Notes under the pieces: model-generated
Database searches by the model: none
Seen by the model: the letters and a program-made list of their open reading frames with translations, nothing else
Told to the model about the DNA's origin: nothing
Program-made: the position numbers and the translations under genes
From: Gaeumannomyces sp. JS-464
Taxonomy: Eukaryota; Ascomycota; Sordariomycetes; Magnaporthales; Magnaporthaceae
Assembly (NCBI GenBank): GCA_002197995.1
Contig: NGZR01000005.1
Location: 5,022,001 to 5,086,000 of the forward strand
Direction: 5' to 3'
Length of the DNA: 64,000 bases
Part shown: positions 26,043 to 38,700 of the stretch, piece after piece
Numbering within the stretch: position 1 is the stretch's first letter
How the letters are laid out: every line of letters starts with the position of its first letter

Positions 26043-27062
26043 TGTCGAGATTGTGCGGGCGTGACGCCCATTCTGCGGTCGCAGCCAGGCCCGCCCAGCA
26101 GGATGTGAAGATAAAGATTAGGTGAGAAACGAAGTCGGAGAGCAGTTGTTGGTGCGAACTCGGAGCGTTAGCGTTTAGGAAAGAAGGGCGTTCTAGGGGT
26201 AAATTCGGCAGCCCTAGCACACAGCAAAGAGAACAAGAGGCGATTTTCGTCTTCCTTTTTCCTCTTGGGCTAAAGGGGATCTGAAGGTAGTCCGAAAGTA
26301 GGAGTGGGTAGGGTGATTGAGGTCATCAATGCATTCTGGAGCTCTTTCAGGGGCGTGATGTCAGGTCACATGCAAAAATGCCGTTCAAATGTGCACGCAG
26401 GGGAAATAGGTAGCTTAGCAGCTTTCTAAGTAGGCAGGCCAGCACGCACGCCTCATCGGGCAAGCCCGTCCCTTGCAGCCCAGCCATCAAAGCCAACGGC
26501 CCAAGCGGCCAGGATACTTTGAGAAGCACCGTCCGATCGAGGCCGTCTCTCGATGATGCTGTCTTTGGGCTCAGGAGCTTCCTCAAGGCAAGGAGCTCTC
26601 TCGTGCCGGAATCTGCTCTATACTGTATGCAATACAGTGCCTCCCTAGGGGACCATAGGCACCTGTCCGTTCACCTCGGAACGCTCCTCCGGGACTTCCA
26701 TGGACCAAGAAGCTGCGGTCTAATCTCGGCTGAAAACGCCGACAAAAACTGTCGAACTCTTCGGTCGACATCCAAAAACTCATCTCGATTCCACTGTGAA
26801 ATCCATGGCAATGAATCTGGAGTGGGGCCTGGGTCAGGGGCTGCCCGTGGCGAGTGGCTCCAATTGATAGCGTCCGCCAATGATGCTGCTCGGAGTCTAG
26901 CGAGCTTCGATTGGCCCGCCCGATCCTGAAGGTTTCCTGTGCGATCCATGCTGCCGGACTTTTCGGATCTCATGATTTGGCCGGCTTCCGTTTTGCGACC
27001 GTGAAGGACAGGCCAATATACGGACTGCGGTCGATCCGCCCATTGCCCAGACAATCTTTAAA
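26043..27062. other. Divergent promoter region of lipase (-) and PET191 (+)
   Basis: About 1 kb between divergent start codons. The ORFs are short and unrelated to known families. No repeats or RNA genes stand out; presumed promoters and 5' UTRs. Confidence 0.55.
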
Positions 27063-27576
27063 ATGCCGAGCTCGTGCAAAGAAATAAGTACGCCGCCCTA
27101 TCCCCATGAGCCGAGGCCTTCCAGTGAGCGCTCCGCAAGCAACGCCTCAACTGACCAAACACCTGCTCTCCCCTCACACAGGAGCCGCGCTGGCGCAGTG
27201 CCTGCAAGAGTCGGACTGCGTCATGGTACAGCGGCATACGGCAGCCGAGTGCCTGCGCTCCCCGCTGGCCGAGTCGCTGCCGACAAAGTGCCAACAGCTC
27301 AAGAAGGGGTTCGGTGACTGTCGCCGCGGCATGATCGACATGCGCCTGCGCTTCCGCGGCAACCAGCCCGTCACCTTCAAGACGCTCGAGGACACAGAGG
27401 AGTCTGGCAAGGGATACCAGCTCTACGCCGGAAAGAGCGCCTTTGCTGGCGCCAACGGCAAGGAGACCAGCGGTAACGAAAAAGAGCCCGAGGACTGGAG
27501 GGAGGCCGAGAATCGCAAGTATAGGGAGCAGCTCGAGAAGATGCAGCAGAAGGACGGCCAGAACAAGAAGGCATGA
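27063..27576 (+). CDS. PET191: Mitochondrial cytochrome c oxidase assembly factor Pet191/COA5, 139 aa
   Basis: Small intermembrane-space protein needed to assemble cytochrome c oxidase. Two exons, 27063-27087 and 27182-27576. The intron 27088-27181 (GTACGC..ACACAG) joins MPSSCKEI to RAALAQCLQESDC. The conserved Cys-rich core is intact (SCKEI, AQCLQESDC, AAECLRSPL, KCQQLKKGFGDC), matching the twin CX9C/CX10C layout of the family. A block MIDMRLRFRGNQP follows. The C-terminal tail, rich in Glu, Lys and Gln and ending QKDGQNKKA, is longer than in yeast but usual in filamentous fungi. The tiny 25-nt first exon is fixed by the family N-terminus. The gene is divergent from the lipase. Confidence 0.93.
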
Positions 27577-29129
27577 GGGCGGTCAGCATCGCCCTCCTCC
27601 TCCGCCTGCCGCCGGCAGTATCTCTTATCATGTCTGTACCAAAAACAGGCCAGGCCGTATATGACTTGCGCATTGCATCGGCGTTGAGGCGTTCTGGGGA
27701 TCGGCTTTGAGAGCCCAACATGCCTGTAGCTTGGGTACCTAGGTATTTACTGCATTGGCTCCCCGCTCAATTCTTGTTCGGCTGAGCGCATCGGTTCATG
27801 AGTTCCCCAACCCGTGGGACGAACAGCCAGATAGGCCGGCAGGCAGGCAGGAAAAGACCACCAGTGTTCAGGCCTACTGGCACACGGCAGATGCTCGGCG
27901 CATGAGCGGACATGGCACCCCGTCTCAAAGGCTACGGAGGCGCTCCCGACTTTGCGTTCGGCCGGCCTATTCTAAAGTTGGCCCCTTATGTGAAAGAAAT
28001 GGAAAAGAAATAAAGGGAGACAGCAATTGCCTATTGTCTCAGTAGCTGCAGCCACATCAACGTCGTGGGTGTCTGCCGCCAAGTGCCGCTATAATGACCG
28101 GGCCAGCAACTCAGAGAATTGGTGCAATCAAATCACCTGCGGCTCAATCTGCAGCCCGCCAGGCACTCTCGGCCGCTGATTGAAGCAGGCGTGTTTCGGC
28201 GGGCCTTATGTGCCCTGTCGTGTGTGCCACAACGCGCTTGATGATAAAGGCCGAAGGACCAGACAGCCTAGCGGGCAATTGCTGCTCACCACACCACAAG
28301 CCAAGGGAGCCGTCGTCATTGTTTCCAAAAAAAGGAATCTTGGCCCCCTTCGCAGGCCGTTTTTGCCAATGGACAACACGACAAAAAGAAGTCAGGCACC
28401 GGAGAAATGGTTTTCCATTCCAACAGACCGTGACGACTTCGCTCGAAGCGCACTCCTAATTGACGTCAATCGCGATTTTTGGCTCAGGCCGGCCCGCTCC
28501 ACTTGGGCCGATTTCACCTTGATTCAGAATCCCACGCTCTGACGCACCCAGCCCAACCTTTCTGAAGGGTGAACACCAGGCTGTGGCAGTTAGCTGGTGA
28601 ATTCCGGACGTGGGTGCGCCTGGCTTACCAGCTCAACCGAGGAGCTGGGGGGTTGGCATCTGGGGTACGACCCCGCTGGGCCAGGAAGGTGGGCTGTTGG
28701 TTCTCGACGGTAAGCACCAGGCATCAATTTTCTCAAGGGCGCGTTATCATGCTGCCGACGGTCACACGCAGCTCAATTCTGCCAGCCGCCGCCAACGGCG
28801 CGGGTGCCAAGCTGCGTGCGACTCGACAGTGGCAGGCATCAATCGTCCACAGTCAAACACAGCATGAGGCAGCCGGCCTGGCTACTCTACCCACGCACCA
28901 TCAACCCTCCCAACACCCACCGTTGCCGATCATGGCTAGGAGACTCACACACATCAACAGCTTTCTCGGACACCCGAGGCCTCCGCTTTTCAAGGCACGA
29001 ACTACGATCGTCGCATTCGACCAAAGATCCGCCCTCTTCCTGCATGGCCGACGGCCGATAGCGGACTCCGCTGTCGCACGAGACCGAGACAGAGGCGGGC
29101 GAGGCGCCGGCCCAGACGCCACGCTCAAG
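27577..29129. other. Intergenic region upstream of the PPN2-like gene
   Basis: 1.55 kb between two plus-strand genes. The frame of the downstream gene stays open back to 28569, but the extra residues are Arg/Pro/His-biased and precede a clear membrane anchor, so I treat them as leader. Nothing else is recognisable. Confidence 0.5.
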
Positions 29130-30608
29130 ATGCAGGCCGCCATGGGGGCTGGGATCCGCCGCCGGCGACCCATCGTGTTGATATGCATCCTCGCCTCTTT
29201 CCTCACTCTCTACCTATACTACTCGCGCTCTGTGGACCGGGTCACAGCCCGTGTGGCCTGGCAGCCCGCGCCGAGTCCAGATGATCAGCCACCGCGAGAA
29301 GAGGCCAAGAGCGCCGAGGGGCCGCCCGGGGTCAGCAACGAAGTCCCCGCCCAGAAGCCCCTGGCACCCATGTCGTATGGCACCGCCGCCCGCCCGCCCT
29401 TCAAGGACCTCAAGAACATCCTGGCGGACCTGCCGTCGAACCTGGTGCCGCAGCCGGGGTCTGGGCGAGCGAAGCGTTTAGTTATCGTAGGCGACGTACA
29501 CGGTATGAAGGCGGCGCTCGAGCGCCTCCTCGAGAAGGTGGGATTCAAGCGCGAGGGCGGCGACCACCTCATCATTGTGGGAGACCTGATCAACAAGGGT
29601 CCTGACAGCGCGGGCGTCGTTGATCTGGCCATGTCGCTCGGCGCCAGCGCCGTTCGCGGCAACAACGAGGACCGCGTCCTGCTGGCCCACCAGGCCATGA
29701 GGACCCGCCTTGTGCCCGGTACCGACGGCGACGACGGCCCCGCCGCGTTTGGCATCTCACCAGACTCGGTCCTTCTTGGGGCGGAGGGCCCAGCGGCGGG
29801 TAAGGCGTCTGCTAAAAAGCCGCCGTCAGCGTCGCAGTCGTCCCCGGCTGCCAGTAATGATGCCGAGGCCGACATGCTAGAGCAGAACCCATTTTCGCAC
29901 GGCGACCAGGGGGACCGCGGTACGGTGGCGTCACTCACTCCAGCGCAGCTCGCCTGGCTGGCTGACCTGCCCGTGATCCTGCGCGTCGGCACGATCCGGG
30001 AGTCGCCCTTCACGAACCTCGTCGTCGTGCACGCTGGCATGGTGCCCGGAATCGCTCCCGAGAAGCAAGACCCCTGGGCCGTCATGAACATGCGCACGCT
30101 CAAATACCCGGGCCGAGACGCTCGCAAGGAGCGCGTCAAGGAGGAGCTCGAGGAGACAGAGAAGAAGCGAGTGGCCGCCTCGTTCAACCCATTGTCGTCG
30201 TCGGCCGTGTCAGCACAACAGGTCGATGCGGAGCTGGCGAGCCGGCGGAGGAAGGGCAAGGAGCGGGACGGGCATGACGACGTGGCGGTGCCGGTCGAGG
30301 GCCGCGACGGCGAGCAATGGACCGAGGCCTGGGCACGGTACCAACGCGACCGGGTGGCGCGCGACAAAGATCGTATCACGGTGGTGTACGGGCACGACGC
30401 GCGCCGGGGTCTCAGCGTGCCGCCCGTCGACAGAACGGACAGGCTCGCGCCAGGTTCGACTTTTGGGCTCGACTCAGGATGCGTGTACGGCCGCCAACTC
30501 ACCGCACTCGTGATCGAGGCTACAGCCAAGGGCAAGATCCAGCACGAGATCGTCCATGTTAAGTGTGAGAACAGAAGCATGGGCAAGGGGAGGAACGGGA
30601 GGAAGTAA
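29130..30608 (+). CDS. PPN2: Calcineurin-like phosphoesterase, Ppn2-type endopolyphosphatase, 492 aa
   Basis: Metal-dependent PPP-superfamily phosphatase; yeast Ppn2 is a vacuolar endopolyphosphatase that cleaves inorganic polyphosphate. Single exon. I chose ATG 29130 because it is followed directly by a basic patch and one signal anchor (PIVLICILASFLTLYLYY, about aa 10-28), as expected for a type II membrane protein delivered to the vacuole. Metal-site motifs in order: GDVHG, GDLINKGPDS, GNNED, VVVHAGMVPG, and VVYGHDARRG followed by FGLDSGCVYG. Between GNNED and VVVHAG are Ala/Ser-rich insertions typical of fungal members, and a charged insertion precedes VVYGHD. Earlier in-frame ATGs (28734, 28932) would bury the anchor. 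Substrate is inferred from the family. Confidence 0.88.
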   Translation: MQAAMGAGIRRRRPIVLICILASFLTLYLYYSRSVDRVTARVAWQPAPSPDDQPPREEAKSAEGPPGVSNEVPAQKPLAPMSYGTAARPPFKDLKNILADLPSNLVPQPGSGRAKRLVIVGDVHGMKAALERLLEKVGFKREGGDHLIIVGDLINKGPDSAGVVDLAMSLGASAVRGNNEDRVLLAHQAMRTRLVPGTDGDDGPAAFGISPDSVLLGAEGPAAGKASAKKPPSASQSSPAASNDAEADMLEQNPFSHGDQGDRGTVASLTPAQLAWLADLPVILRVGTIRESPFTNLVVVHAGMVPGIAPEKQDPWAVMNMRTLKYPGRDARKERVKEELEETEKKRVAASFNPLSSSAVSAQQVDAELASRRRKGKERDGHDDVAVPVEGRDGEQWTEAWARYQRDRVARDKDRITVVYGHDARRGLSVPPVDRTDRLAPGSTFGLDSGCVYGRQLTALVIEATAKGKIQHEIVHVKCENRSMGKGRNGRK

Positions 30609-31717
30609 TGGGTGACTGTTGGTCTTGTCTACCTTGGCCCACGTCCTCTTTGGGCTCGTTTCCCTCCCCTCCTAATACCCTTTTCTCTCTTTGTATTTCC
30701 TCCGGAATCCAGAGAGCGCATGAACTCCTTCGTCTCAGGCCCATGTTGGTGGTAATATTTTGAGCGATACATAACGACATTGCATACATGGATGGTCGGT
30801 TTCCCTAGGCAGACCATATCTATCTGGGCAGATAAATGCCCAAGTACATACAAGAAGACTACAAGCGCATGAATGGGAAATGACATCTAGCTACGACATA
30901 ACCTGTGTCCCATTCAGAGTGCCACATGCCTGTATTGGCGTTCTAGGCAAATATCTGAATGTTGTCGCGGCAGGTGAGGAAGGCGGTCACGGTTATGCCG
31001 CAGCTTCTGGAGACCAATTCAACTCGGACTGGAGCCACGAAAATTCAAAAATAGCAGCGCTATATCTGATTATGGCCCATGGTGTTGAGGGGCGGTCACT
31101 GGACTAAAAACTGATCAGCGGAACAGGTGTATGTTAGGTTTCGGTGTTTAATTTCACTTCTAAAGGTCCTTACACTTTTCGTCCACAGCTTGAAAGAAAC
31201 AAAATCCACAAGAATATTTAGAGACGTGCCACGAACTCAAGATAGATGCAGGCCTAACCTCGGCATCTTGGCTGCTGCTAAAGTAGTGTTGAGGAGCAAG
31301 CTATCGTCTAAATGTTGCTCGAGAACCTGCACGGGCGGAGACGGCACTTCCGTTTTTAGGCAAAGCGGGCGGTTTCAATAAAAAATAAATAAAAAATGGA
31401 TACACTGTGCTGGGGGTTTGTCTTCCCGCATAGGGTCAGGGGCCTCCCTGTCCTGCACTGGGTCAAGGGTCGCGATCGTCGACATTTAGCGCCTCCATCA
31501 ACCTGAACGCCCAACCAGCAGTTGTTGCTGTCGCATCCTCATTCTTTCTTATCTGCCCGATGGCTTGAAGATATCCGGGCCATTTCCATGCATGGCTGTC
31601 ACCAGACAAGCGTAGAATTGCACAGCTCGTCTTCGCACCATATTTATGCCATCTCTCTCTTGCCTTTCCCCTTTCTTTTGATACCTTTTCGGCCCTGACG
31701 GCCGCCACCGACTCGCC
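30609..31717. other. Intergenic region between PPN2-like and NPP genes
   Basis: 1.1 kb between two plus-strand genes: 3' UTR of the first and promoter of the second. No convincing ORF or RNA gene. AT-rich AAATAAA stretches lie near 31380-31400. Confidence 0.55.
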
Positions 31718-34089
31718 ATGCTGCAGCGGCTGACGACGTCCGCCGCCGACGGGCGGGATAACTCATCGCTCCTCTCGCCAGTCGAATACGACGCCGATGC
31801 TCGCTCGATCCGCAGCGACCAGGATTCCGATAGCGACGATGACCAGCTTCAGCTCCGCGCGCGCAACAGCCGCGAGCTGAGGGCCCACGATCGCCTCGTC
31901 TTTATGGAGGAGGACGAGACCGACAAACTGGTGCTCGACGCACGCCGCCGCCAGAGAAGCAGCCAGCGCCGCCGCAGCTCCAACATTCCCATCCCGAACC
32001 CCCTGGATCTGTTCCGCAAATACAGCGACACGTCGCGTTCCGTCAGCCCCGCCGCTCGCGCCCCGCTCCCGAAGCACAAGGAGTCGGCCGATGACGGTGA
32101 GGATTATGTGCTCTCGGAAAAGAGCAGCAAGAGGAGGCAGCGGCGGACGAGGAGGAAACAGAAAAAAGACAGACTTCTTGCCGAGGCGCAGCACGGCGAG
32201 GATGGCGAGCTGATGTATGAGATGGAAGAAGGAGGCATGAAGGACGGCAGCTCGACGGGCGAGAGCAGCGAACGCGAAGACAGCGACGAGGTCGACCGTC
32301 GTGGCCTCCGGCTCATGACGGACGACGCGAAGAGCAAGCGCAGGAAGTGCTGCTGCCGCTGGGCGCTCATCATCTCGCTCGTTGGCACCGCCTTTGCCGT
32401 CTTGGTGCTGGTGGCGCTGAAGCTGTCGCTCAAGGACGGAGGATCGCGCACGCAGAAATACGTGAGCAACGGCACCGCGCTCTTCGCGCCTACGACAATC
32501 GTCATCAGCCTTGATGGGTTCAGGGCCGACTTCCTGAATCGCGGTCTCACGCCGAGGATGAACGCCTTCGTCAAGGAGGGCGTGTCGCCCTTATACATGC
32601 GGCCATCGTTTCCCAGCGTCACGTTTCCAAATCACTACACCCTCGTGACTGGGCTGTACCCCGAGAGCCATGGAGTGGTCGGCAACACATTCTGGGATCC
32701 AGAGCTCAAGGCTGAGTTCTACTACACCGACCCGGACCGCAGTCTGGATCCGAAATGGTGGGGAGGTGAGCCCTTCTGGGTGACTGCCGAGAAGGCTGGC
32801 ATCCGGACCGCCATCCACATGTGGCCAGGAAGCGAGGCGCACATCTTGGGCATCGAGCCAAGCTTCCTAGACAAGTTCAATGGGAATGAGAAGCTGCCCA
32901 AAAAGGTCGATCGTATCTTTGAGTTCCTCGACATGCCCGGGATGGAGGTCGAAGGCGCGAAGCCCGAAGAGATGCGACCGCAGCTTATTGCAGCCTATGT
33001 TCCCAACGTCGACGCGGACGGACACACGTACGGGCCCAACAGCACCGAGATTCGTAAAACGATCAAGGATGCGGACGACATGCTTGACCAGATATTCCAG
33101 GGGCTTGAGAAGCGGAACCTCACGGGCATCGTAAACATCATTGTGGTGTCGGACCACGGCATGGCCACGACGGACGCGGCGAGGCTGATCCAGCTCGATG
33201 ATATCGTGGACCTGAGCAAGGTGGAGCACGTGGACGGCTGGCCGCTGGTAGGCCTACGACCGCGCAACCCGGCTGATCTGCAGCGCCTCCACGACGAGCT
33301 TGTGCAGAAGACCAAGGACAACCCGAACGTGGACATCTATCTCAGGGACGTGGACATGCCTGAGCGCTACCATTTTTCGCGGAACCCTCGTATCGCGCCG
33401 CTGTGGGTCGTACCCAAGACTGGCTGGAACGTGGTCAAGCGGGAAGAGTTCGACCTGAAGGAAGCTGCAGCCAAGAGCCTGGTGTACCACCCGAGGGGGC
33501 TGCACGGCTACGACCACGAACACCCGCTCATGAGAGCCATTTTCATAGCCCGAGGCCCCGCGTTCCCGCATCCGCCGAACAGCAAGGTGGAGCCATTCCG
33601 TAAGTGTTCTTGCTTGAGTGTCAGATAACAGTTCCCTTTTGCGTGACGTACTGACAAACGTGGGCAGAAAACATCGAGGTGTACAACATCCTCTGTGACT
33701 CTGTCGGCTTGGCCCCCGTGTCTAACAACGGAACCCTGAGGCTGCCCCTCAAGCCAGTCGGTCTTCACAGCCCACAGTCCCCGATAGAGGAACCGGCTGA
33801 TCCCGCCACGTCTGCTGCGTCCACTTCGTCGACCGTCGTGCCCAGTGTGTCGCCGTCGCCGCCAACGAAGGGTGTCAGTGCTGACCCGGCAGCAACGACT
33901 GCGGCCTCTGGAACAAGACCTGCGGAGACGGCGCCTGCTGGCAACGACAATGCTGGCAAGGGCGAAGGCAATGGCGGCGATGACAAGCACAAGACCACGG
34001 GACAGAAGGTCCAGGAGCTGTGGGATTGGGTCACGGGCAAGATCGAACATCTATGGGACAAGATTACTGGGTCTGGAGGCGGGAATTAG
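31718..34089 (+). CDS. NPP1: Type I nucleotide pyrophosphatase/phosphodiesterase (Npp1/Npp2-like), 767 aa
   Basis: Membrane-bound ectoenzyme that hydrolyses nucleotide diphosphate/phosphodiester bonds, usually linked to phosphate scavenging. Exons 31718-33599 and 33668-34089; intron 33600-33667 (GTAAGT..GGCAG) joins as SKVEPFQNIEVYN. An acidic/Arg-rich cytosolic N-terminus of about 210 aa precedes one membrane segment (aa 214-236, ALIISLVGTAFAVLVLVALK). The alkaline-phosphatase-fold catalytic domain follows: VISLDGFRADF (metal Asp), PSVTFPNHYTLVTGLYPESH (catalytic Thr), DADGHTYGPNS, VVSDHGM, and GLHGYDHEHPLMRAIF. The C-terminal 100 residues are a Ser/Thr/Ala/Pro linker ending in a Trp-rich stretch (LWDWVTGKIEHLWDKITG). 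All metal ligands look present. Confidence 0.93.
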
Positions 34090-35725
34090 ACTATTTACTA
34101 CAGAGTATTACTTGTTTAATGAAAGACTGATTTGTATCTGTTTCATGCAACTTCCATGGCGTGGAATGGCCCAGGTCTCTTGTATGACGATTTAGATCGG
34201 ATATCGAAAGTTCACATGGGAATTGGGAGGGAAATGCAAGTGGGTGTGAGGAATCAACAGCTTTCGCTTTTTCTTTCTTATCTTTATTTTCTCCGTTCGG
34301 ACATGCTCTGGAAAAGCCATACCAACGTGTCTGATCTGGCCAAGGGATTAGCGCCGTGGTCGGAGCCCGCCCAAGTATTAGTCTCGTAAAAAGGACAGGC
34401 GGCTTTCATTCAGTGGTGGTCGTGTCTGCGCAGCCCACCCGGTTGGTGCCTGAAAGGAGTGGCAAAGACAAATGGGAAATTCCCGCTGGTCACATTCCTT
34501 CCGTCCCCTCGAAAGCCGGGCGATTTCAGTCGTTGGCCCAGCCTGACACCCGGACCAAAAAAAAAAGCGATACACCAAACGGAAAGCGACCTCGGCCAAG
34601 ATATTTATTCCTCCACAGCTTGGTTATTTTTTAAAATTTTAACAAATAAAAAATAGTAAATATACAAGCAACAATTTTGAATATTGTAAGCTCTTTTATT
34701 TTGCTTATCAAGTTATGCAATCTTTATTTCTACACGGTTGTTTATAGCTGCTGATGATGCGAGAGCTTGGGAGGAGTTCTCCACCTTTTGGTGTATCGCT
34801 TTTTTTGGGTCGGGGTGCCTGACAATGGGTGGAGGCTGAATGGGACTGGCGGGGTGGGACATCTAGCTCCACTAGAGCGGAGCCTGGCCTGCATGCACTT
34901 ATGGGATGATGCCAGCGGACGGCAGGGGCTGCAGGGCGGATGCGTAATCCATTTGAGGACCGCCGGATACAGGCACAGCACTGTTGCTCACTGTGCAACG
35001 CGACGCGACACGATGGGGCAGCTCAGGCTCTGGAACGAGCTAAATTTCCTTTGCGTCAGGCGACGGATATGCCCGGCAGCAGCGACTGGCGGCCGCCTCA
35101 GCAGGTCGCCAAATGAGCCTCAAGCCTTTCCTGGTCCCAAACGCACACTTTTTGCCCTCCCCCTTCTAGTTTTGGGAAAGCCCCAACTCAAATTTCTCTT
35201 GAACTAAACAAAAAAAGGCGGGGCGGAAAAAAGAAAACGAAGAAGGACACAGAAAAAAACGAAGAGAAAAGAAGGCGGAGTTGGGTCCCATCCCGTCTTT
35301 GTCTCGGCATCATCAGCTTTGTGCAGCTCGCCGCTCCGCCTAGGCCTGCTGCCTGCCTCCCATAAATGGAAATCACGAACGTCGTTCAATAACACTCGGC
35401 AGGCAACACAACTCAACACAACTCACTCTTGTTACCTGATTCACCCCTCGCGCCTGCCAGATTTCGGACCCGGGTGTTACAATTGCAAACCGCCAAGGGA
35501 GCAGCGCCAGCCGCCAGCCTTCCGCCACGACCAACCGGGCATCGTGGGGCTGGACTGCAGGATGCAGGCTGGATGAAGCATCAAATCACCGCCTCTATCG
35601 TCCCAGCCGCCACCACAACCTACGCCCGACTGGCGCCGGGCAAAGTGCACTTCTGCCACCCTGGGGCTCTCCTTCGTCCGACGGCGGCCTGACGCTGCCT
35701 GCACTGCCCCGTGCGCCCTCTCATA
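34090..35725. other. Intergenic region holding a putative MITE
   Basis: 1.6 kb between two plus-strand genes. It contains the 268-bp element at 34549-34816, listed separately; the rest is presumed NPP 3' UTR and promoter of the SNF2 gene, with A-rich tracts at 35210-35270. No believable ORF. Confidence 0.6.
34541..34824. mobile_element. Putative MITE: 268-bp AT-rich element with ~30-bp inverted ends and 8-bp target duplication
   Basis: The element spans 34549-34816. The left end reads CCCGGACC, then ten A, then GCGATACACCAAA. The right end, read on the complement, is ACCCCGACCC, then seven A, then GCGATACACCAAAA. They match over about 30 bp apart from A-tract length and a few bases. Immediately outside, GCCTGACA occurs on both sides (34541-34548 and 34817-34824) as an exact 8-bp direct repeat. 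The interior (about 34610-34745) is strongly AT-rich against GC-rich surroundings and has no coding capacity. An 8-bp duplication is typical of hAT-class transposons, but the ends lack an obvious hAT signature, so I leave the superfamily open. Confidence 0.72.
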
Positions 35726-38700
35726 ATGGATGACGGTTCCTCCTCGCCCGTCGAGCTCGACGAGCTCCGGGACCAGATTGACCTCCAGCGAGCCATTGTC
35801 GCCTCCCTCAGAGAATCTTCCGCGTCCGGCGGCCAATCCCACGAAGATTCGCAGACGTTGGCCACTGCCGAAGCGCATCTTGCCGTCCTTCAGAGCAAGA
35901 TGGACTTTCTCGATAACCAAGGCGAGCGCCAAGCCCCGGGGGGGTCTGGAGCCTGGAGCCCTCAACCCAAGATGGAAGCTGGCCCGTCGCGGCAGATCCC
36001 GCAGATGCCACCGCGGCGGTCTCCTATAAAGTCGGAGCCGGCGAGCTGGCGCCAGCCAAAGACTGGTGTGTTTCGCGCTACAGCACCTGATGTTCACTTG
36101 CTTTACATCCCGCCCCATCGTGCACGCACTGACGGCCTCGGTCTTCGAGCAGAACCGGGTCTCAGTCCCCACAACCAGACGGCAGGCCCGTCCCGCCTGA
36201 CGACGGCCATCATGCCTGAGCACAGAGGACTGCCCTCGCGTGAGCCGAAAATTGGTATGTTTGCATGTTCACGCGATCGCGTCCTCGACCGCCCTTGAGG
36301 GAGCTGACAACGCTACCCTTGTGCAGAGCCTGGATCCTCAAGCCAGACCGCGGGCAATGCGGGATCAATGTCCAAATCGCAGGAGATTCTAAGCATCATC
36401 TCTGCCTTGGCAAAGATTGTTAATGAGAAGAGCTCCCTCCTCGACGGGCTGTCAGGCGCTCGCGATTATATGGAGTCTATCATAGACGAGATAGAGGCCG
36501 ACGTGCGGTTTTTGATTGCTGTCGAGGAGACCCGCGTTGTTTCGCTTTTGGACCCTTCGGCCCCTCGTCATCCTGCATTCGACCGCATCTTCCGGATATT
36601 CGAGAAGCGCAAGTTTGCCGCTAAGCATCGTCTTGGTTTGGGTACGTTTGCCAGATATATTCCTTGTTGCTTTTTTTCTCTTCCCACCTTGCTGCATACG
36701 AGCACAGGCCCAGCCGCCTCTTGCCCCTTGCTAACTAGAGCCCCCTACAGGCAACTCTCCGGGTTCTACGCCGAATACCGATGGGTCCATACCGACCCCA
36801 AGCACCGGGTCGGATTCGTCCCACGGCTACCAAGCTCAAAGCAGAGCTGGTAGCCGCAAGCGCTCATTTGGCACCCATATCAAAGATGAGCCTGCATCAA
36901 GAGACTATCAGTCAAAGTTCATGCGCACCTCGGGTCAGAACTCTGGATTCGTCGATCCCTTTGAATCCTCCCCAGACAGCAGCGTCCCAGATCACGACGT
37001 CATCGACCTTACTGTGGACGATGATGAGATCGATCAACAGATTCTGCGCCATCGCCAGGCTCGCCGGGAGCAGGACCAAGCTACAAAGGCTGAGGACGAG
37101 AAGCACCCTTGGGAAGTGGCTCATCGCCCGAATCCTATTCCTACTCAGGCCCAAGGTTACCAGACACCAGGCCATATAGCTTATTATAGGTCGAGCCCGC
37201 TGGCGAGCAGACCCTCGGTAGTGATTCTTCCCAGTCAGGCCATCTACAACACACCCCAGGTCCATATTCCCGGAGCCTACCCTGGCAACTACATCGATCT
37301 TAGCGAAGACGATCCCCAGCCCCTCTCCCTCCGCGAGCTGACCCGGCGAGCTAATAACATCGACTTTGAAAGCCGCTTGAATGGAGACGGCAATCCTCTC
37401 TATGACCGCCTGCAAGATTTCCTGGGCTCAGGCAGCCATGCCGAGAGAGAGGAAGAGCAGATTCGCAATCTCTTCAAATCCTGCCGCCCAGACATTGAAC
37501 TCCAGGATAGCGAACAGGAGGCTACACCAGAGGCGCTCAAGTTCCCTCTTTTCCCGCATCAGCGCCTGGCACTGAAGTGGATGATGGGAATGGAAGACGA
37601 AAAGCGGAAGAAGGGAGGCATCTTGGCCGACGACATGGGACTTGGCAAAACGATCTCGACCCTGTCACTCATGGTTGCTCGCCCCGGTCAGGAAGCCGAC
37701 CTCAAAACTAACCTGATCGTCGGACCTGTTGCCCTAGTTAGACAATGGGAAGCTGAGGTCGGAGCCAAGCTGAAAGACGGCCACAAGATGAAGGTTTTCC
37801 TGCTGCACGGTGCGAAGCGGCTGCTTTTTGAGAAGCTCAAGACCTACGATGTCGTTTTGACCACGTACGGAACACTCGCCGCCGAGTTCAAGCGCATGGA
37901 GAAGTACATGGAAACGCACCGCAAGTCCGAGGGAGAGTACGCAGACGACAAGGTGCTGCAGAAGCAATGCCCCTTGCTCCACAGCAAATCGAGGTTCTGG
38001 CGCATCATTTTGGACGAAGCCCAGTGCGTCAAGAACCATAACACGCAGGCTGCGAAGGCGGTCCATGCTCTACGGGGGGAGTACAGGTGGTGTCTCTCAG
38101 GGACTCCGATGATGAACGGGGCTCACGAGCTTTTCTCCCTGTTCCAGTTCCTGCGAATTGGCCCCTACGACAAGCAGAAGATGTTCAACAAGGTTGGTTA
38201 TTCTCTAACGTGCCCTCCGAGTTTAGCAGGCTAGCTAACGCCGATCACTTTTACAGGCCTTTGGAGCTTTGAAACCAAGCGGCAGAAACTCGTCGTATTC
38301 GAAGCAATCCCTCCGAACCAATGCCCTGAAGCAGCTACAGGTCGTTCTCCAGGCATTGATGCTACGTCGAGAGAAGACGTCGCTGATCAACGGCAAGCCA
38401 ATCCTCGACCTACCGCCAAAGATCGAGGAGGTCGTGCATGTCTGCTTTTCTCCTGATGAGATGTCTTTCTACCGCGACCTCGAGACAAGCTCGCAGAACC
38501 AAGTGAACAAGTATATGAGAGCCGGCACCCTCCGCAAGAACTATTCTAACGTACTGGTGCTGCTGCTACGTCTGCGCCAGGCCTGTTGTCATCCGAATCT
38601 TAACTTTGATGTTGAGTATGCTATCGACAGCGAAGTGTCTGCCGAGCAGATGCTGGAGCTCGCCAAGATGTTTGGACAAGAAGTAATTGATAGGCTGAAG

